64,000 nt of DNA from Alviniconcha marisindica (lineage: Eukaryota; Mollusca; Gastropoda; Provannidae), in assembly GCA_018857735.1 (NCBI GenBank), contig JABMCL010002130.1, positions 1,581,501-1,645,500 of the forward strand, in the 5' to 3' direction. The notes under the pieces are model-generated. The model was not told the DNA's origin, ran no database searches, and was given only the letters and a program-made list of their open reading frames with translations. Each line of letters opens with the position of its first letter. Within the stretch, counting starts at the first letter, position 1. The position numbers were made by a program, and so were the translations under genes. Below are positions 25,501-38,900 of this stretch, one piece after another.

Positions 25501-28500
25501 ACTGTTACAAACCAGTGATGGTAGCAAAGTAGTTGAGATTACAAACCAGAGGTGGTAACAACGCAGTGACTGTTACAAACCAGCAGTACCTTGGTAGCAT
25601 TGGCTCTAAGCCAGGTGCGAGCCAGGTTGGCTGATTCTTTCATCACATCCCCCAGCTGACCTGTCAAGGTCAGTTTGCCGTTACCACTCATGCGTGTGGC
25701 CTCAACGAAGAGGATCTCCCCACCCATAGGTGTGACTGCCAGCCCAACTGCCACACCCGGCTGACTCAGCCTCTGGCCCATCTCAGGTTCATATGTGGCT
25801 GGCTGCAAGAATAATTATATCCATTGTTACAGATCTGACCCCTCATCCTGTACAAGTATAGAATCAACACACAAGGAGTTAATTAGTGCTCAAAAGATGT
25901 CACACAAACACAACAACAAAAGACCTGAGTAGCATGCCAGTAAATACAAGACACATATAAACTCCACCAAAGGTACAAGTATATCTGCAGTGCTAGTCAA
26001 GTGTTTCTGGCTCGATGCCTACACAGATACACCTGCAGAGTTAGCGAAGTATTACTCACTTGACTCTTGACCCCATGCAAGTACACATGCAGTGAGAGTC
26101 CAGTTTGGGGCACTCATCTGACTGCTAGGTGTTACTTTCAGCCACAGTTATCTCTGGTACAGGGATACCTGTCTGACTGTGCTAGGTGTTACTTTCAGCC
26201 ACAGTCATCCCCTGGTACAGGGATACCTGTCTGACTGTGCTAGGTGTTACTTTCAGCCACAGTCAACCCCTGGTACAGGGATACCTGTCTGACTGTGCTA
26301 CGTGCTACTTTCAGCCACAGTCAACCCCTGGTACAGGGATACCTGTCTGACTGCTAGGTATTACTTTCAGCCACAGTCAACCCCTGGTACAGGGATACCT
26401 GTCTGACTGCTAGGTATTACTTTCAGCCACAGTCAACCCCTGGTACAGGGATACCTGTCTGACTGTGCTAGGTGTTACTTTCAGCCACAGTGATACATTA
26501 AAACCTAAAAATAACAATTGTATAATCATAATACTGTATTTCTCGCACACCACATCTACATTCACACCTACACACACATGCACACAGAAGGAATGTAATG
26601 AGGAGTGAAAGAGGGTAAGGGTGGCGGTGGTGGTGGTGGTAAGAAGACAGAATTTGAGATCACTTCTTGTGGTACTGTTTGTAGAGGTGAGTTTTTAATG
26701 AAGTTTTGAAGGCAAGGGAGGATTGAATGTGATGGAAGTCAGAAGGGAGCAAATTCCATGGCTTTGGAGCACAGTAGGAGAAACAGCGTTGGCCACTGTG
26801 TGTCTGCAGAAGAACAAAGCTGCCTGGAAGGGGTGTACACAGTGAGAAGGTCGGAGAAGTATACAATAGATGAGTCAGGGAAGGTGCAGGTGCGTCTTGG
26901 AGTTCTGAAGAATTGAATAGCATTGCTTCAGTCTTGGTTAGGGTACATGTACCTGGTTAAGGTACATGTACAACAATCAAACAAACAAAGCAAAAATTAA
27001 ACATACATCTCTCTCTCTCTCTCTCTCACATACACACACACACACATCAAATCTAACAGGGCTGAGTTAGTCAGAGTGATACAGGCTGAAGAAATGTGTC
27101 TTCAGAGCAGACTTGAAAATAGTGATTGTTGCAGCATTTCTAATGTGTGATGGCAATGAGTTCCAGACAGAAGGGCCAAAATGAGAGAAGGCATGATCAC
27201 CTTTCGTCTTGTGTTTATATAGTGGAAGTTTTAGGAGACGGGTGTCAGCACTGGAACAAAGTGGTCGAGCAGGAGAACAGAGATGAAGGATATCAGAGAG
27301 ATAAGCGGGAGTGGAGAAGTTAATGGAACTGAAACAGAGGCAGGCAATTTTGTATGAGATATGAGCTTGGACAGGTAGCCAGTGGAGCTGAGCGAGTATT
27401 GGTGTGGTATGTACATTCGGGGATGCACGAACTACAAGACGAGCTGCACAGTTTTGCACCCTCTGATGTTTTAGAGATCAATGACAGTGGGAGGCTGGCT
27501 AAGAGAGAATTGCAATAGTCAATCCGGGACAGTACAAGGGAGACAACAAGAGTCTTTGTGGCATCAACTGTGAGGTACTGTCGAATAGTGCTGATTCGAC
27601 GAAGTTCAAAGAAAGCTGTTTTCATATGAAATTGATATGCTGTTTCATGGAGAGATCTTTATCCATGTAGAAACCGAGATTTCTGACTGAATTACAGAAA
27701 GTAACAGTACTTTGGCAGATGGACAAAGATGCAGGTGCATCTTGGAGTTTTGAAGAACTGAATAGCATTGCTTCAGTCTTGTCCTCATTTAGCTGAAGTT
27801 TATTGTCAGTCATCCAGTCTTTGATGTCAGATACGCAGTCTTGAACACTGAAGATGGTCCGGTCTATGTCAGATGGTTGAGAGGATTTGTGAAGTTGAGA
27901 ATCATCAGCAAAAAGTTGATGCTCCATACAGTGACTTTATAATATTTGAGAAAGTGGTTGAATGTACAGAACGAACACAATGGGCCCAAGGACTGAACCT
28001 TGAGGCACTCCAAACTGAAGGACAGCTGGGTCAGACTGAAAGCTGTTTATGGAGATGATTTGCTGATGGTCTGAAAGGTATGACTGAAACCAGTTGAGAG
28101 CAGAACCAGAAATACCAAAGTAATTTTGGAGACGATCTAGAAGAATGTGGTGGTCGATCGTGTCAAATGCAGCCAAACAGGTCCAATAAGGTCAGAATAG
28201 AAACTTTGCCACAGTCAGAGGCTACGAGGAGGTCACTGAGCACATGGAGAAGTGCTGTCTCCGTGGCGGTAAGCTGACTGAAAAGTGTACCTGAGTTTGT
28301 TCTTGTTGAGATGTTCTGTTAATTGGGAAAGGACAACTTTTTCCAGCAGCTTTGAGAGAAAGGGCAGGTTTGAGACAGGGCAGTAGTTTTTAAGTTGATT
28401 GGGATCGAGGTTGTGCTATTTTAGCAAAGGTTTTACCAAAGTCTTGAATTCAGAAGGGAAGGTAGCGGACTGTAGAGAATGGTTTATCAAGTATGTCAAA

Positions 28501-31500
28501 GAGGGAAGAAGTGAGTCAGTGCACTCTAGCAATAATGAGGTGGGCATTGGATCAAGGCTACATGATTTTGTTTGGCAGGTTTTCAGAATTTCAAGAATCT
28601 TCTCTTCAGACACAGGCTTGAAATCAACAAGGGGAGTTTCAACTTGAGGTGCAGCAGTGGGTATTTGTCTGGACTGCACGCCGTCAAGTTTGTTTTGAAT
28701 GATATCAATTTTTGTTGCGAAAAAATGTCTAAATACATTTGCCAGTTAGTAGGTAGGGGTGAAGTGTTTGTTTTTTCCAAGCATGACATTTGTAACCGAG
28801 AACAACATCTTGCATGGTACACAGTTCATAATTCTGAAAGAGTAGAAGTCGGATTTGGCTGTGAGAACAGCCTGAGTAACTAAATGTTTCTTTGCTTGGT
28901 AGATCTCCCAGTGAAAAGTTTGTCCCGATTTGCGCCAGACGCGCTCAGCATATGGAACCACTACTTGTTTTAAGTGCACATAACCTATCATTGTGAATGT
29001 ATGTATGAATATGAATGCTCTGAACACCTTCCCTCATTCCATGCATATTCTCATTTGACACATGGCAATAAAGACATTAAGTGACGGACTGATTGATGAG
29101 CGATTTATCCTGACATAACTCACCCCTAGTATGTCCTCCAGTGCCACCTCATCAATGACAATGGGCATTTCCGGTGGATGCATCAGGTTTGCTTCCTCAT
29201 CTTTTTCCGATGCTTTGAAGACTTCCTCCTTTGGCATCACCTCATCTTGCCCTTCACTGCTTCCCTCCCCTGCTTCCTGCTTCCTTCGTGACCTTGATTC
29301 CATCACCTTGACTGCTACCGCCCGACAGATAGCAGCCACATGTCTCTCCAGAGTTCGAACCCCTGCCTCCCTTGTGTACTTGGTGACTGAAGCAGATTAG
29401 TAATAAATGTTGTTGTGCTTGATTTTGTCCTGAACATTTTTTTAGAACTGAATTGCATGTTTGCAACAATCTAGTAGTGACTGTGTCAATTATCATCAGA
29501 AGAAAAAAGAGAGAAAAAAAACACACAAATAAAAGTCCAACTCACTGTGCTATGAGGGAGAAACGCAACACGGAATCATCAGTAAATACCTTGTTCACAA
29601 CTTCTGGACACAATACAGTCTGCAGCAAACACAACTAAGGCACATACAGAAATACACACAAAAGGTCTGTCACCTTGCACAGCAAAATACCCCCCCCCCC
29701 CCCCCCCCTTCCCCCTATTGTATGCCTAGATAAGTCATTGTTACTGTCAGTATACTATACACATGCCCACTTCATTTGCACCAGGTCTGATTATTTAATA
29801 ATCATACATCAATAAACCTAGTTTGGTTGCCAAAATATCAGTGATAGAGAAAAATAAACAAAGAAAAGAGTCTCAACAACATTCAATGAAGTTTTGAACC
29901 AGCACTGTGTCAAGAATGAGAACTTACCCTGACTTCATTTATTACATCAAGTTAATGAAGTGCAATAGGAACAATTAAAATCTATTGTTGGTAATCATGT
30001 GTGTCTACGAAATGACCAGTTTCTAACCTATGTGTGACCAACAGCAGTCTGTGAAAACTGCAGTGTTAGCAAGGGCATGACAAATGAAATTCTTGTGCTA
30101 GAAGGTCACCAATAAACACATTTTTGCATGTTCAGCTTATGGGCTGAATAAACAAAACTCATGTACTGACCAATCAAGCAAGGCCTTGTTGACTGTTTGT
30201 GCTTTGTAACCAGCCAATCAGTGGTGATAATAGATAATAAACACCTGATGGAGTTGGAGACTGACATATGGACACAGCTGAGGATCCAGATGAGATGTGT
30301 GATTGTCACTGGGTTTATGGAACTCAAATTTTGGGGTCTTTCTAATTTGTTAATGAAACTGGCAATTTTAGTTGACACATCATGTGTTTGTTTGTGTAAC
30401 TGAATGTCAGTTCCAGGACATATATAATGCTGGTGTAGTGTGTTCTACCCGGAGCATGACAGGCATGAACGTTTGCAGGATAAAGTATCAGCTATCTGTA
30501 CAACTGTTTCCTAGCTATAGGTGTGCCAGTTCTGCTTCAACTTTGAGGAGCTTCATGGAAGAAGCAGTTCACACATGTGACATCCTCTACATGTGCCAGT
30601 TCTGCCCCATACTCCAAGAAGAGGCAGGTTTTCTGTTTACAGAAAGGAGTGACAAGTCTTCAGTTTGTGCAGTTCTAGTGTGTGTGCAGAACCAGTTGGT
30701 GAGCTCCTCCTTGTCAGGTTCTTGTGTTGTCTTCCTATACCAGCATTTAACTGATGATTTTGTGGTGTGATTGATTCCACACACTGAGTTGATTGTCTGT
30801 ATTGAGCTGTAACAGTAGCATGGTATCTATTCCTCATGCATATGATTTAGTGTTGTAATTTCAGTTTTACAGTGAAAATGATTTAGCAGTTTTTGGAAGA
30901 GTTGGTGATAATAATTATAGTGTTTGAATAAAACTTGCATATTTTGTCAACTTACAAACTTGTGTTGTATGCGGTGTGGAAGTTTGTATTGTGACATTGT
31001 AACCTCAAACTGTGCAATCCAATCTTTTCCCATGGCTTGTGGCCTTACGGGGCAAAATGGCCCCTGTTAAGTGCCTAAATACTGTAAACCACTCTTACGG
31101 TCATTACATGTGCCCACTTTGCACTGGGTCTAGTTATTAATACTAGTGCAGCAACAGACGTAGTTTGCTTTCAAAGATATCAGTGGTACAGAAAATAAGA
31201 TTGGGAAACATTTAATGAAGTTTTGAACCATGACTGTGATGTTGACCTTGAACACAGCAACCCAATGTTTTCACAGGACACTCCAACTCGTGGTGATGTA
31301 CCATCAAGCTAAGTTTGGTTGCAAAAGGATCTGCAGCTCTTAAGATATAGTAGAAAAATATTTTGATACATAAGCCTTCACTGTGACCTTGACACTGAAG
31401 ATAACAAAACGATATTTTTTGCATGACACTCTGGCTCATGCCAATGCATCACCATACTACATTAACTTGGCTACAAAAGGTCAACTAGTTCAAAAGATAC

Positions 31501-32856
31501 GATCTGGACAAACGTTCAATGAAGTCTTGAACCTGTACTGTGACTATGACTTTGAACTAAGCAGCAAAGCAATCTCTTCACAAGACGCACTTGCTTACAA
31601 TGATGTACTGGTATCACCATACCAAGTGTGGTGGCAAAAGGTTCAGCAGTTCAGAAGATATCATCCAGACAAACATTAACTGAAATTCTGAACATTCACT
31701 GTGGATATGACCTAACTGCAACAATCCAATTTTCACTGGATATTTTGGCATATAATGATCTACCATTAAACTATGTTCCATTACAAAAGAGTCATCAGTT
31801 CTGAAGATATATTAGAACCAGTCATATTTTGATTATAAACCTAACTGTGACCTTGACCTTAAAGATAAAAACCCAACGTTTTTGCATGACACTCCACCCC
31901 ACTATGATGTACCACCATACCAAGTTCAGTTACAAAAGGTTGATCAGTTCAGATGATATCTTCTGGGCAAAATCAGACACATGGACATACAGACATGGTG
32001 ATTCCAGAATACCCCCCCCTCTTCCAAGAGACAGGAGAGGCAGAGGGAGAGGGCAGACAGACATGGTGATTCCAGGATACCCCCCTCTTCCAAGAGACAG
32101 AAGAAGCAGAGGGAGAGGGCAGACAGACATGGTGATTCCAGTATACCCCCCTCTTCCAAGAGACAGAAGAAGCAGAGGGAGAGGGCAGACAGACATGGTG
32201 ATTCCAGTATACCCCCCTCTTCCAAGAGACAGAAGAAGCAGAGGGAGAGGGCAGACAGACATGGTGATTCCAGTATACCCCCCTCTTCCAAGAGACAGAA
32301 GAAGCAGAGGGAGAGGGCAGACAGACATGGTGATTCCAGTATACCCCCCTCTTCCAAGAGACAGAAGAAGCAGAGGGAGAGGGCAGACAGACATGGTGAT
32401 TCCAGTATATCCCCCTCTTCCAAGAGACAGGAGAGGCAGAGGGAGAGGGCAGACAGACATGGTGATTCCAGTATATCCCCCTCTTCCAAGAGACAGGAGA
32501 GGCAGAGGGAGAGGGCAGACAGACAATGAGGCAAGGCAAATAAACAGGCAGAGGGCAGACAGACAATGAGGCAAGGCAAATAAACAGGCAGAGGGCAGAC
32601 AGACAATGAGGCAAGGCAAATAAACAGGCAGAGGGCAGACAGACAATGAGGCAAGGCAAATAAACAGGCAGTAAGGCAAACAGACAATGAGGCAAGGCTT
32701 CCGCACCTTCTCTTGCTTTGGACCCCACATATGGAATTCACTCCAAAACCTTAGACACTGCTCAGCCCTGTCATCTTTTAAAGCCAAACTGAAAACCTTC
32801 CTCTTCTCACAGTATTTCCATCCTAACTAATATCAGTACCCAGTTTCTGCTACAGT

Positions 32857-32913
<57 letters not shown>

Positions 32914-35900
32914 GATAAACATCCAGACAGATAAAAAGAAAGACTAGACAGATAAACAAAGAGACAGGGAAAACAGAAGGTGGATAGGCAAAGAGGCAAG
33001 GCAAATAAACAGGCAGCAAGACAGACAGACAAGGTAGATAAAACCAGGCATGCAAGAAAGATAAATGATAATAATAATGAATACTTAGAGTGCCTAACCT
33101 GCACAGGCCCTAAGCGCTTACACATTCTTTACAAATACATATTGTCAAAATTCAACGCATACAACATGAATGTACACACACATATGCACACAACATATGC
33201 ACGCACACACACAGACTCGCACACGCACACACACACACCAGTCGCATATCAGGGCAATCAGGGCAATGAGGTTGAAGAAAAGGTTTTTAAAAAGAGAAAG
33301 GTTTTCCAAGGAAGATTTAAAAGAGCTGACAGAGGTAGAATGGCAGACAGAAACAGGGAGTTGGTTCCAGATAACTGGAGCCTGGTAAGAGAAAGAGTGC
33401 TGACCACAGGACTTTGTTCGGAAAGATGGTATTCTGAACACTTGGGTGTCTGTAGAACAGTGGAGCTGCTGGGAAGGAGTGTAAAGGTGAAGAAGTTCTG
33501 AAAGGTAGATGGGAGCCTGATGAGAATTCTTAAAGCAAAGCAAAGACAATTTGTATTTGATTCTCTGCTCAATAGGTACCCAGTGAAGAGAATTAAGCAT
33601 AGGAGTGATGTGGGCAGATCTGGTTGTTATGAAAATTAGTCTTGCAGCATTGTTCTGTACTTTTGGGAGTTTAGAAAGAAGATACTTAGGACAGCCCACC
33701 AAAAGTGAGTTGCAATAATCTAGTCTTGAAAGAACAAACACACACAACAGTTTTTTGGTGACATCTTCAGACAGATAATGGCATATTGCACTAATCTGAC
33801 AAAGTTCAAAATAGCAGATACAACAAATGGAGATTTCCTGTTGGAAAGAGAGAGTAGGATCAAGACAGGCACCTAGGTTGCGAACTGTGTCGGTAAATTT
33901 GATGTCAGAACCCTCCAGATTTATGGACTGTGGAACAGAGTCAGAGTTGAGAACCGTCTTTGTAGCAATAAGAATCATTTCCGTTTTATCATTGTTTAAC
34001 TGCTTTTACATTAGAGATATAAGACATTCACATTTTGAATGAATAATTTCAGGAAGTTGAGTAATGTTGCCAGATTTGTACAGCTGGTCATCATCAGAGA
34101 AACTATAATGTGAAAGAGAGTGATAGGACACAATTTCAGAAATAGGATAGGTGTAAAAGACAAAGAGAATAGAACCAAGCACTGACCCCTGGGGGACACT
34201 GAAGTTTAAGGTCGCAGGAGCGGAGGAAGCACCATTAACAGATACAACCTGAGTTTGATCAGAGAGGTATGACTGAAACCAAGACAGAGCAGTGCCAGAA
34301 ATGCCAAAAGTGTGATGGAGTCTGGAGAGTAGAATGGAGTGGTCAATAGTGTCAAAAGCGGCGGATAGGTCAAGTACAGAGAGCAGAGAAATTTGGTTAA
34401 CATCAAGAGCTGCGAGGAGATCATTTACAATTTTAAGAAGGGCAGTTTTGATGCTATCGCCTAAGCGATAGGCAGACTGAAGGGGGTAAACAAGATTATT
34501 GCTTTCAAGATGTTGGAATAGTTAAAGGAGGACAATCTTTTAAGTGATCTTGGAAAGGAAGGGCAGGTTGGAGACAAGCCTATAGTTCTTTAAATTTTCA
34601 GTGTCAAGAGAGGGTTTTTTCAGCAATGGCCTGACAATGGCGGATTTGAACTCAGAAGGAAAGCTGCCTGTCAAAAGAGAGTCATTAATAATTGAAGTAA
34701 AAGATGGGAGAAGGTCATCAGTGAGTTCGGCCAGTAACGACGACGGAAGAGGGTCCAGTTCGCATGTTTTGATGGCGGTCTTGTTCAACACTTTGTGTAC
34801 TATCAATTCTGACACAGGGTGGAAGGTAGTCAGTGGGGATCCATCAAAAACTGTGAGTGACGGGAGGTAGAGGCATGGTCTGGGAATTGAGACTGTCACG
34901 GATGGTAGAGATTTTGTTCACAAAGAAGTCACAGAACCTCTGTGGAAGAAGTGTGGATGGAATAGAAGATGGTAGAGATGAGGTCTTTGACTTGCCTAGG
35001 AGAGTGTTTGTGATGCTGAACAACTGCTTGGATGAAGTGCATGCAAGGATCTTGGTGTTGAAAAATGTAGATTTTGCTTGTTGCACGATCTTGCTGACAA
35101 GTTTGCAAGCAGAACAAAAAATCTGCTTGTGCACCTCCAGACCGGACTTTAACCACCGTCTCTCTGCTCGCCTCCTCTTGCACTTGGCCTCGAGAAGCTG
35201 AGGACCGACGGCACAGAACCAGGGCAGAGGGGGGTGGTTGGAAACCTTGCGCCGAGTGGCAGGGGCGTGCTGATCCAGGAGGTTCTGCAGCAGGCGATGC
35301 AGCTGCTCAGCAGAAAGTGTGGTGCAGGAGTCTAGTCCAGCCTGAAGATCGGATCGGAAAGAGCTGAGGTCGATGGTAGCGATGTTCCTGGCCTTGAGGC
35401 TGGAGGCTTGAAGATTCTGAGCTGAGTCAGGACAGAGTAGTGATCAGACTGGAGAGTAGGACTGGTGGTGGCAGACAGGAAGGTGTCATCGTCCTTCTGG
35501 TGGATAACCCAGTCAAGAATGTGACCAGATCAGTGAGTGGGAGTGGTGACTGACTGACAGAGGTTGAAGGAATCAAGAAGGTAGGAATCAAGAAGGTCGA
35601 TAAGCCTGGAGGTGTAGGTGTCAGTGGGCACACCGTAGTGAAAATTAAAATCACTGACAATAAGCGAGCAGCCTTTCAGGGAGGTCCTGTACTCAAGGAG
35701 ATCCGGAAACTGTTCCATAAAGAGCAAGTCCTTGAGTTGTTTTTTCCGGTTTGGAGGAGGACAGTAGAGACAGAAGATGTGCAGTGAGCGCTGAGGTAAG
35801 AAGAAAGTCAGCTGAAACAGTCCAAATGAAGAATGTGGAAAACTGAAGTTGGCAGTGATGGAGAAAGGGAGCGAGCAAATCGGCGACAATGAAGGCGATG

Positions 35901-38900
35901 CCACCGCCATGTGAAGGACGAGGGAAGCTGAGAGTCCTGTAGCCAGGGAGTGACATTTCACTACACTTGGCTTCATCACCGCTGGGTAAAAGCCAGGTTT
36001 GCGTAAGGCACAGGACACCGACATCGTTATCCACAATAAAATCATTGATGGCCGAGCACTTGCTTTTCTCTCCCACTGACCAGGTGTTGAAAACAGCACT
36101 ATTACCTTATGGGTTTTCTTGGTAGACGGTCTGTCAGAACTGAGTGGCACAGAAATAAGATTTGTAAAGTCAACACCACTTGCCTTTGTCCTTGAAGAGT
36201 GGTCCGAGGTGTGGTCGATGACAGTGATCTTTTTATGTTTTCCTCCTCTGCGGCCCCGGAACAGGGGTAGGTCGAAACCAATCCACAAACAATGCAGGTG
36301 AGAAGTGAAGATGGGGTCAAGGGGTGACAGTTTCATGGAAAGCAGTTGTTCCTGGGTGTAAACAGCGGGAGACGGGGGGGGTGGTACACATTGGGGGTGT
36401 ACTCAGGTGGTGTAGTTAGTTGTTGTAAACAGCGTTGCTGTGAGACGACACGTGCATCATGAGACACGGGTTGAACAGCCAATGTTGAGAAACAAGAAAA
36501 CTAGCCAGTCCTGACAGAAACAACACCCACACTACCTTCATTTCAAGCGGCAGCAAGGCACAAAAGGTAGTCCATAAGAAAGTCCCATTCATGACAAACA
36601 TGTAGGTACAACAATTACACACCAACTCACAGCACAACCATCACAAAGTTTGCAGAGTGAAAAACAGCCTGTGAGGGGAGCAAGGGAAATAACTCCAACT
36701 CCACCTAAACAGACAAGCTCGGCAGGCAGGCATACAAGGCAGATGGACAGACAAGGTAGATGGGCATGCCAGATGGGCAGACATACTCTGCATATGAACA
36801 GACAGACAAGACAGGCAGACAGACATTAACTCTAGATGGACAGACTGGGGAAGCAGGCAAACAGGAGGGGAGCCAAATGAACAGATGGGCAAGGCTGATG
36901 GACAGGCAGGCAATGCTGATAGATAATGCAGACAGACAGACAGACAATGGCAGAAAGACAGACAATGCTGATAGATAAGGCAGACAGACAGACAATGGTG
37001 ATAGACAGATAAGGCAGACAGACAGACAAGGCAGGCAGATGGGCAATGCTAAGAGACAGACAAGGCAGGCAGACAGACAGACAGGTGATGCTGACAGACA
37101 GACAAGGCAGGCAGACAGACAGGCAATGCTACTAGACAGACAAACCAGCACTGCTGATGAACAGACAGGCAAGGCAAATAGACAAAGCAGACAGACTGAC
37201 AGGTACCAGACTGACAGGTACTCCAGATGAACAGGCACGAAAGGCAGATGGACAGATGGCAAGGCAGATGGACAGGCACGGCAGATGAAGAGGCAGGCAA
37301 ATTAGACAGACAGACAAGCAAAGCAAATAGACAGGCAAAGCTGACAGACAGACAGGCTAAGCAGATGAACAGACAGGCACTGCAGATGAACACTGACAAT
37401 TATAAGGCTGGTGAACAGATGGACAGAAGAGGCAGATGGACAGAAGGCACTGCAGACACACAGTCAAGGCAGATACACAGTCAAGGCATGTGGACACACA
37501 GGCAATGGCCAAGGCAGATGGACAGAAGGCACTGTAGACACACAGTCAAGGCTGATACACAGACAAAGCATGTGGACAGACAGGCAATGGCCAAGGCAGA
37601 TGGACAGAAGGCACTGTAAACACACAGTCAAGGCTGATACACAGTCAAGGCATGTGGACAGACAGGCAATGGCCAAGGCAGATGGACAGAAGGCACTGTA
37701 GGTATAGTCAAGGCTGATACACAGACAAAGCATGTGGACAGACAGGCAATGGCCACGGCAGATGGACAGACGGCAAGGCATGCGAGTGTGTGTGTGTGTG
37801 TGTGTGTAACTCAGTGTATATGTTTGCGTTTCGCTTTGTCTGATTTTTGTACATGTATATTAACCAACTCCCCTGCCTCCCATCATGTTCTCTGTAATGT
37901 GCTCACGGCTTTTTAAGAATTTGTGCTTTAGAAATGATGATTATTATTAAGGCAGGCACAGAGAGAGGCAAGAATGACCAGCAAGACAATTAAACATGCA
38001 TATAACCTACTCAACACACGCAGTGTGTCCTCTGGCAAAACCAGCTGCTGATCAGTCAGCCCGTGTCGTTCCAGCTGTTTGACCACAAGGTGGCGCTGCG
38101 CAATGTGGATCTTCTCCTCTACCGTGTAGCCTGGCACTGTCAAAACCTCCATGCGATCCTGCAATGCTGGTGCCACTGTTGCTATTGTGTTTGCAGTGGC
38201 AATGAACAGTACTTGTGACAAGTCAAATGACACATTGAGGTAACTACAATGAGGTTAAGGGTAAACAGAACTAGCGATGTGTCAAATAACAGACTGAGTA
38301 GCATATGACTCTATGAGGCTGTTTTACTGGCACTTACATTATATCTATGATCTTATCTTGTACTTATGTTCATGTATTATACTGTGTTATTTTACTGGTA
38401 TCTTTTATGCAGTTGTAAGGCAAATTTCTGTTATTCATAGACAATAAAATTTCTGTATTCTGTACTATAATATACCCAACACAAAAAGTAACTTATCAAT
38501 TTTATTAGCTTTGTAATTTTTTTAAAGGTGCAATGTACTTTAATACTGGTGCATTTCTGATAGTTACAGCAAGTTGTAGTTTTTGTCAAATGTTGCCTGA
38601 GTGCATCATCACAGTTCACTGATCTGTAAAGTCCAAGGGTGTTAAATTAGCAACTGTGCTGGCAGTTTCTCAAAATCCATGTGCCAATCACAAAAATGGC
38701 ATTAAAAATGTAGACTGACAATCTGTCTTGCTTTTGCCACTCCTTTTGATCAGAAGATAGCCTCTGGAAGGATGCCTCACATATCCCAAAACAGGAGGTT
38801 TTAAGATGTTGGCACACTGGAAAGCAAAACGTCTGTGTCTGCAATAGCAAGACAACCTGGAGTGTCAAGACAGACTGTTAGGTGGTGGCTGCATCACTAC

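Noticed and set aside
30372..30770. 132-codon open frame
   Set aside because: No recognisable domain, start context or splice logic; it lies in a LONP2 intron on the opposite strand.
31829..32787. Open frames of 246-285 codons on both strands
   Set aside because: They are produced by the 66-bp (22-codon) minisatellite; several frames are open at once and the peptides are pure repeats.
38001..38007. Alternative donor AG|GTTATA for LONP2 exon 38011-38243
   Set aside because: It leaves the next exon out of frame; the GTAGGT four bases upstream joins in frame and restores the conserved TKYTREAG motif.
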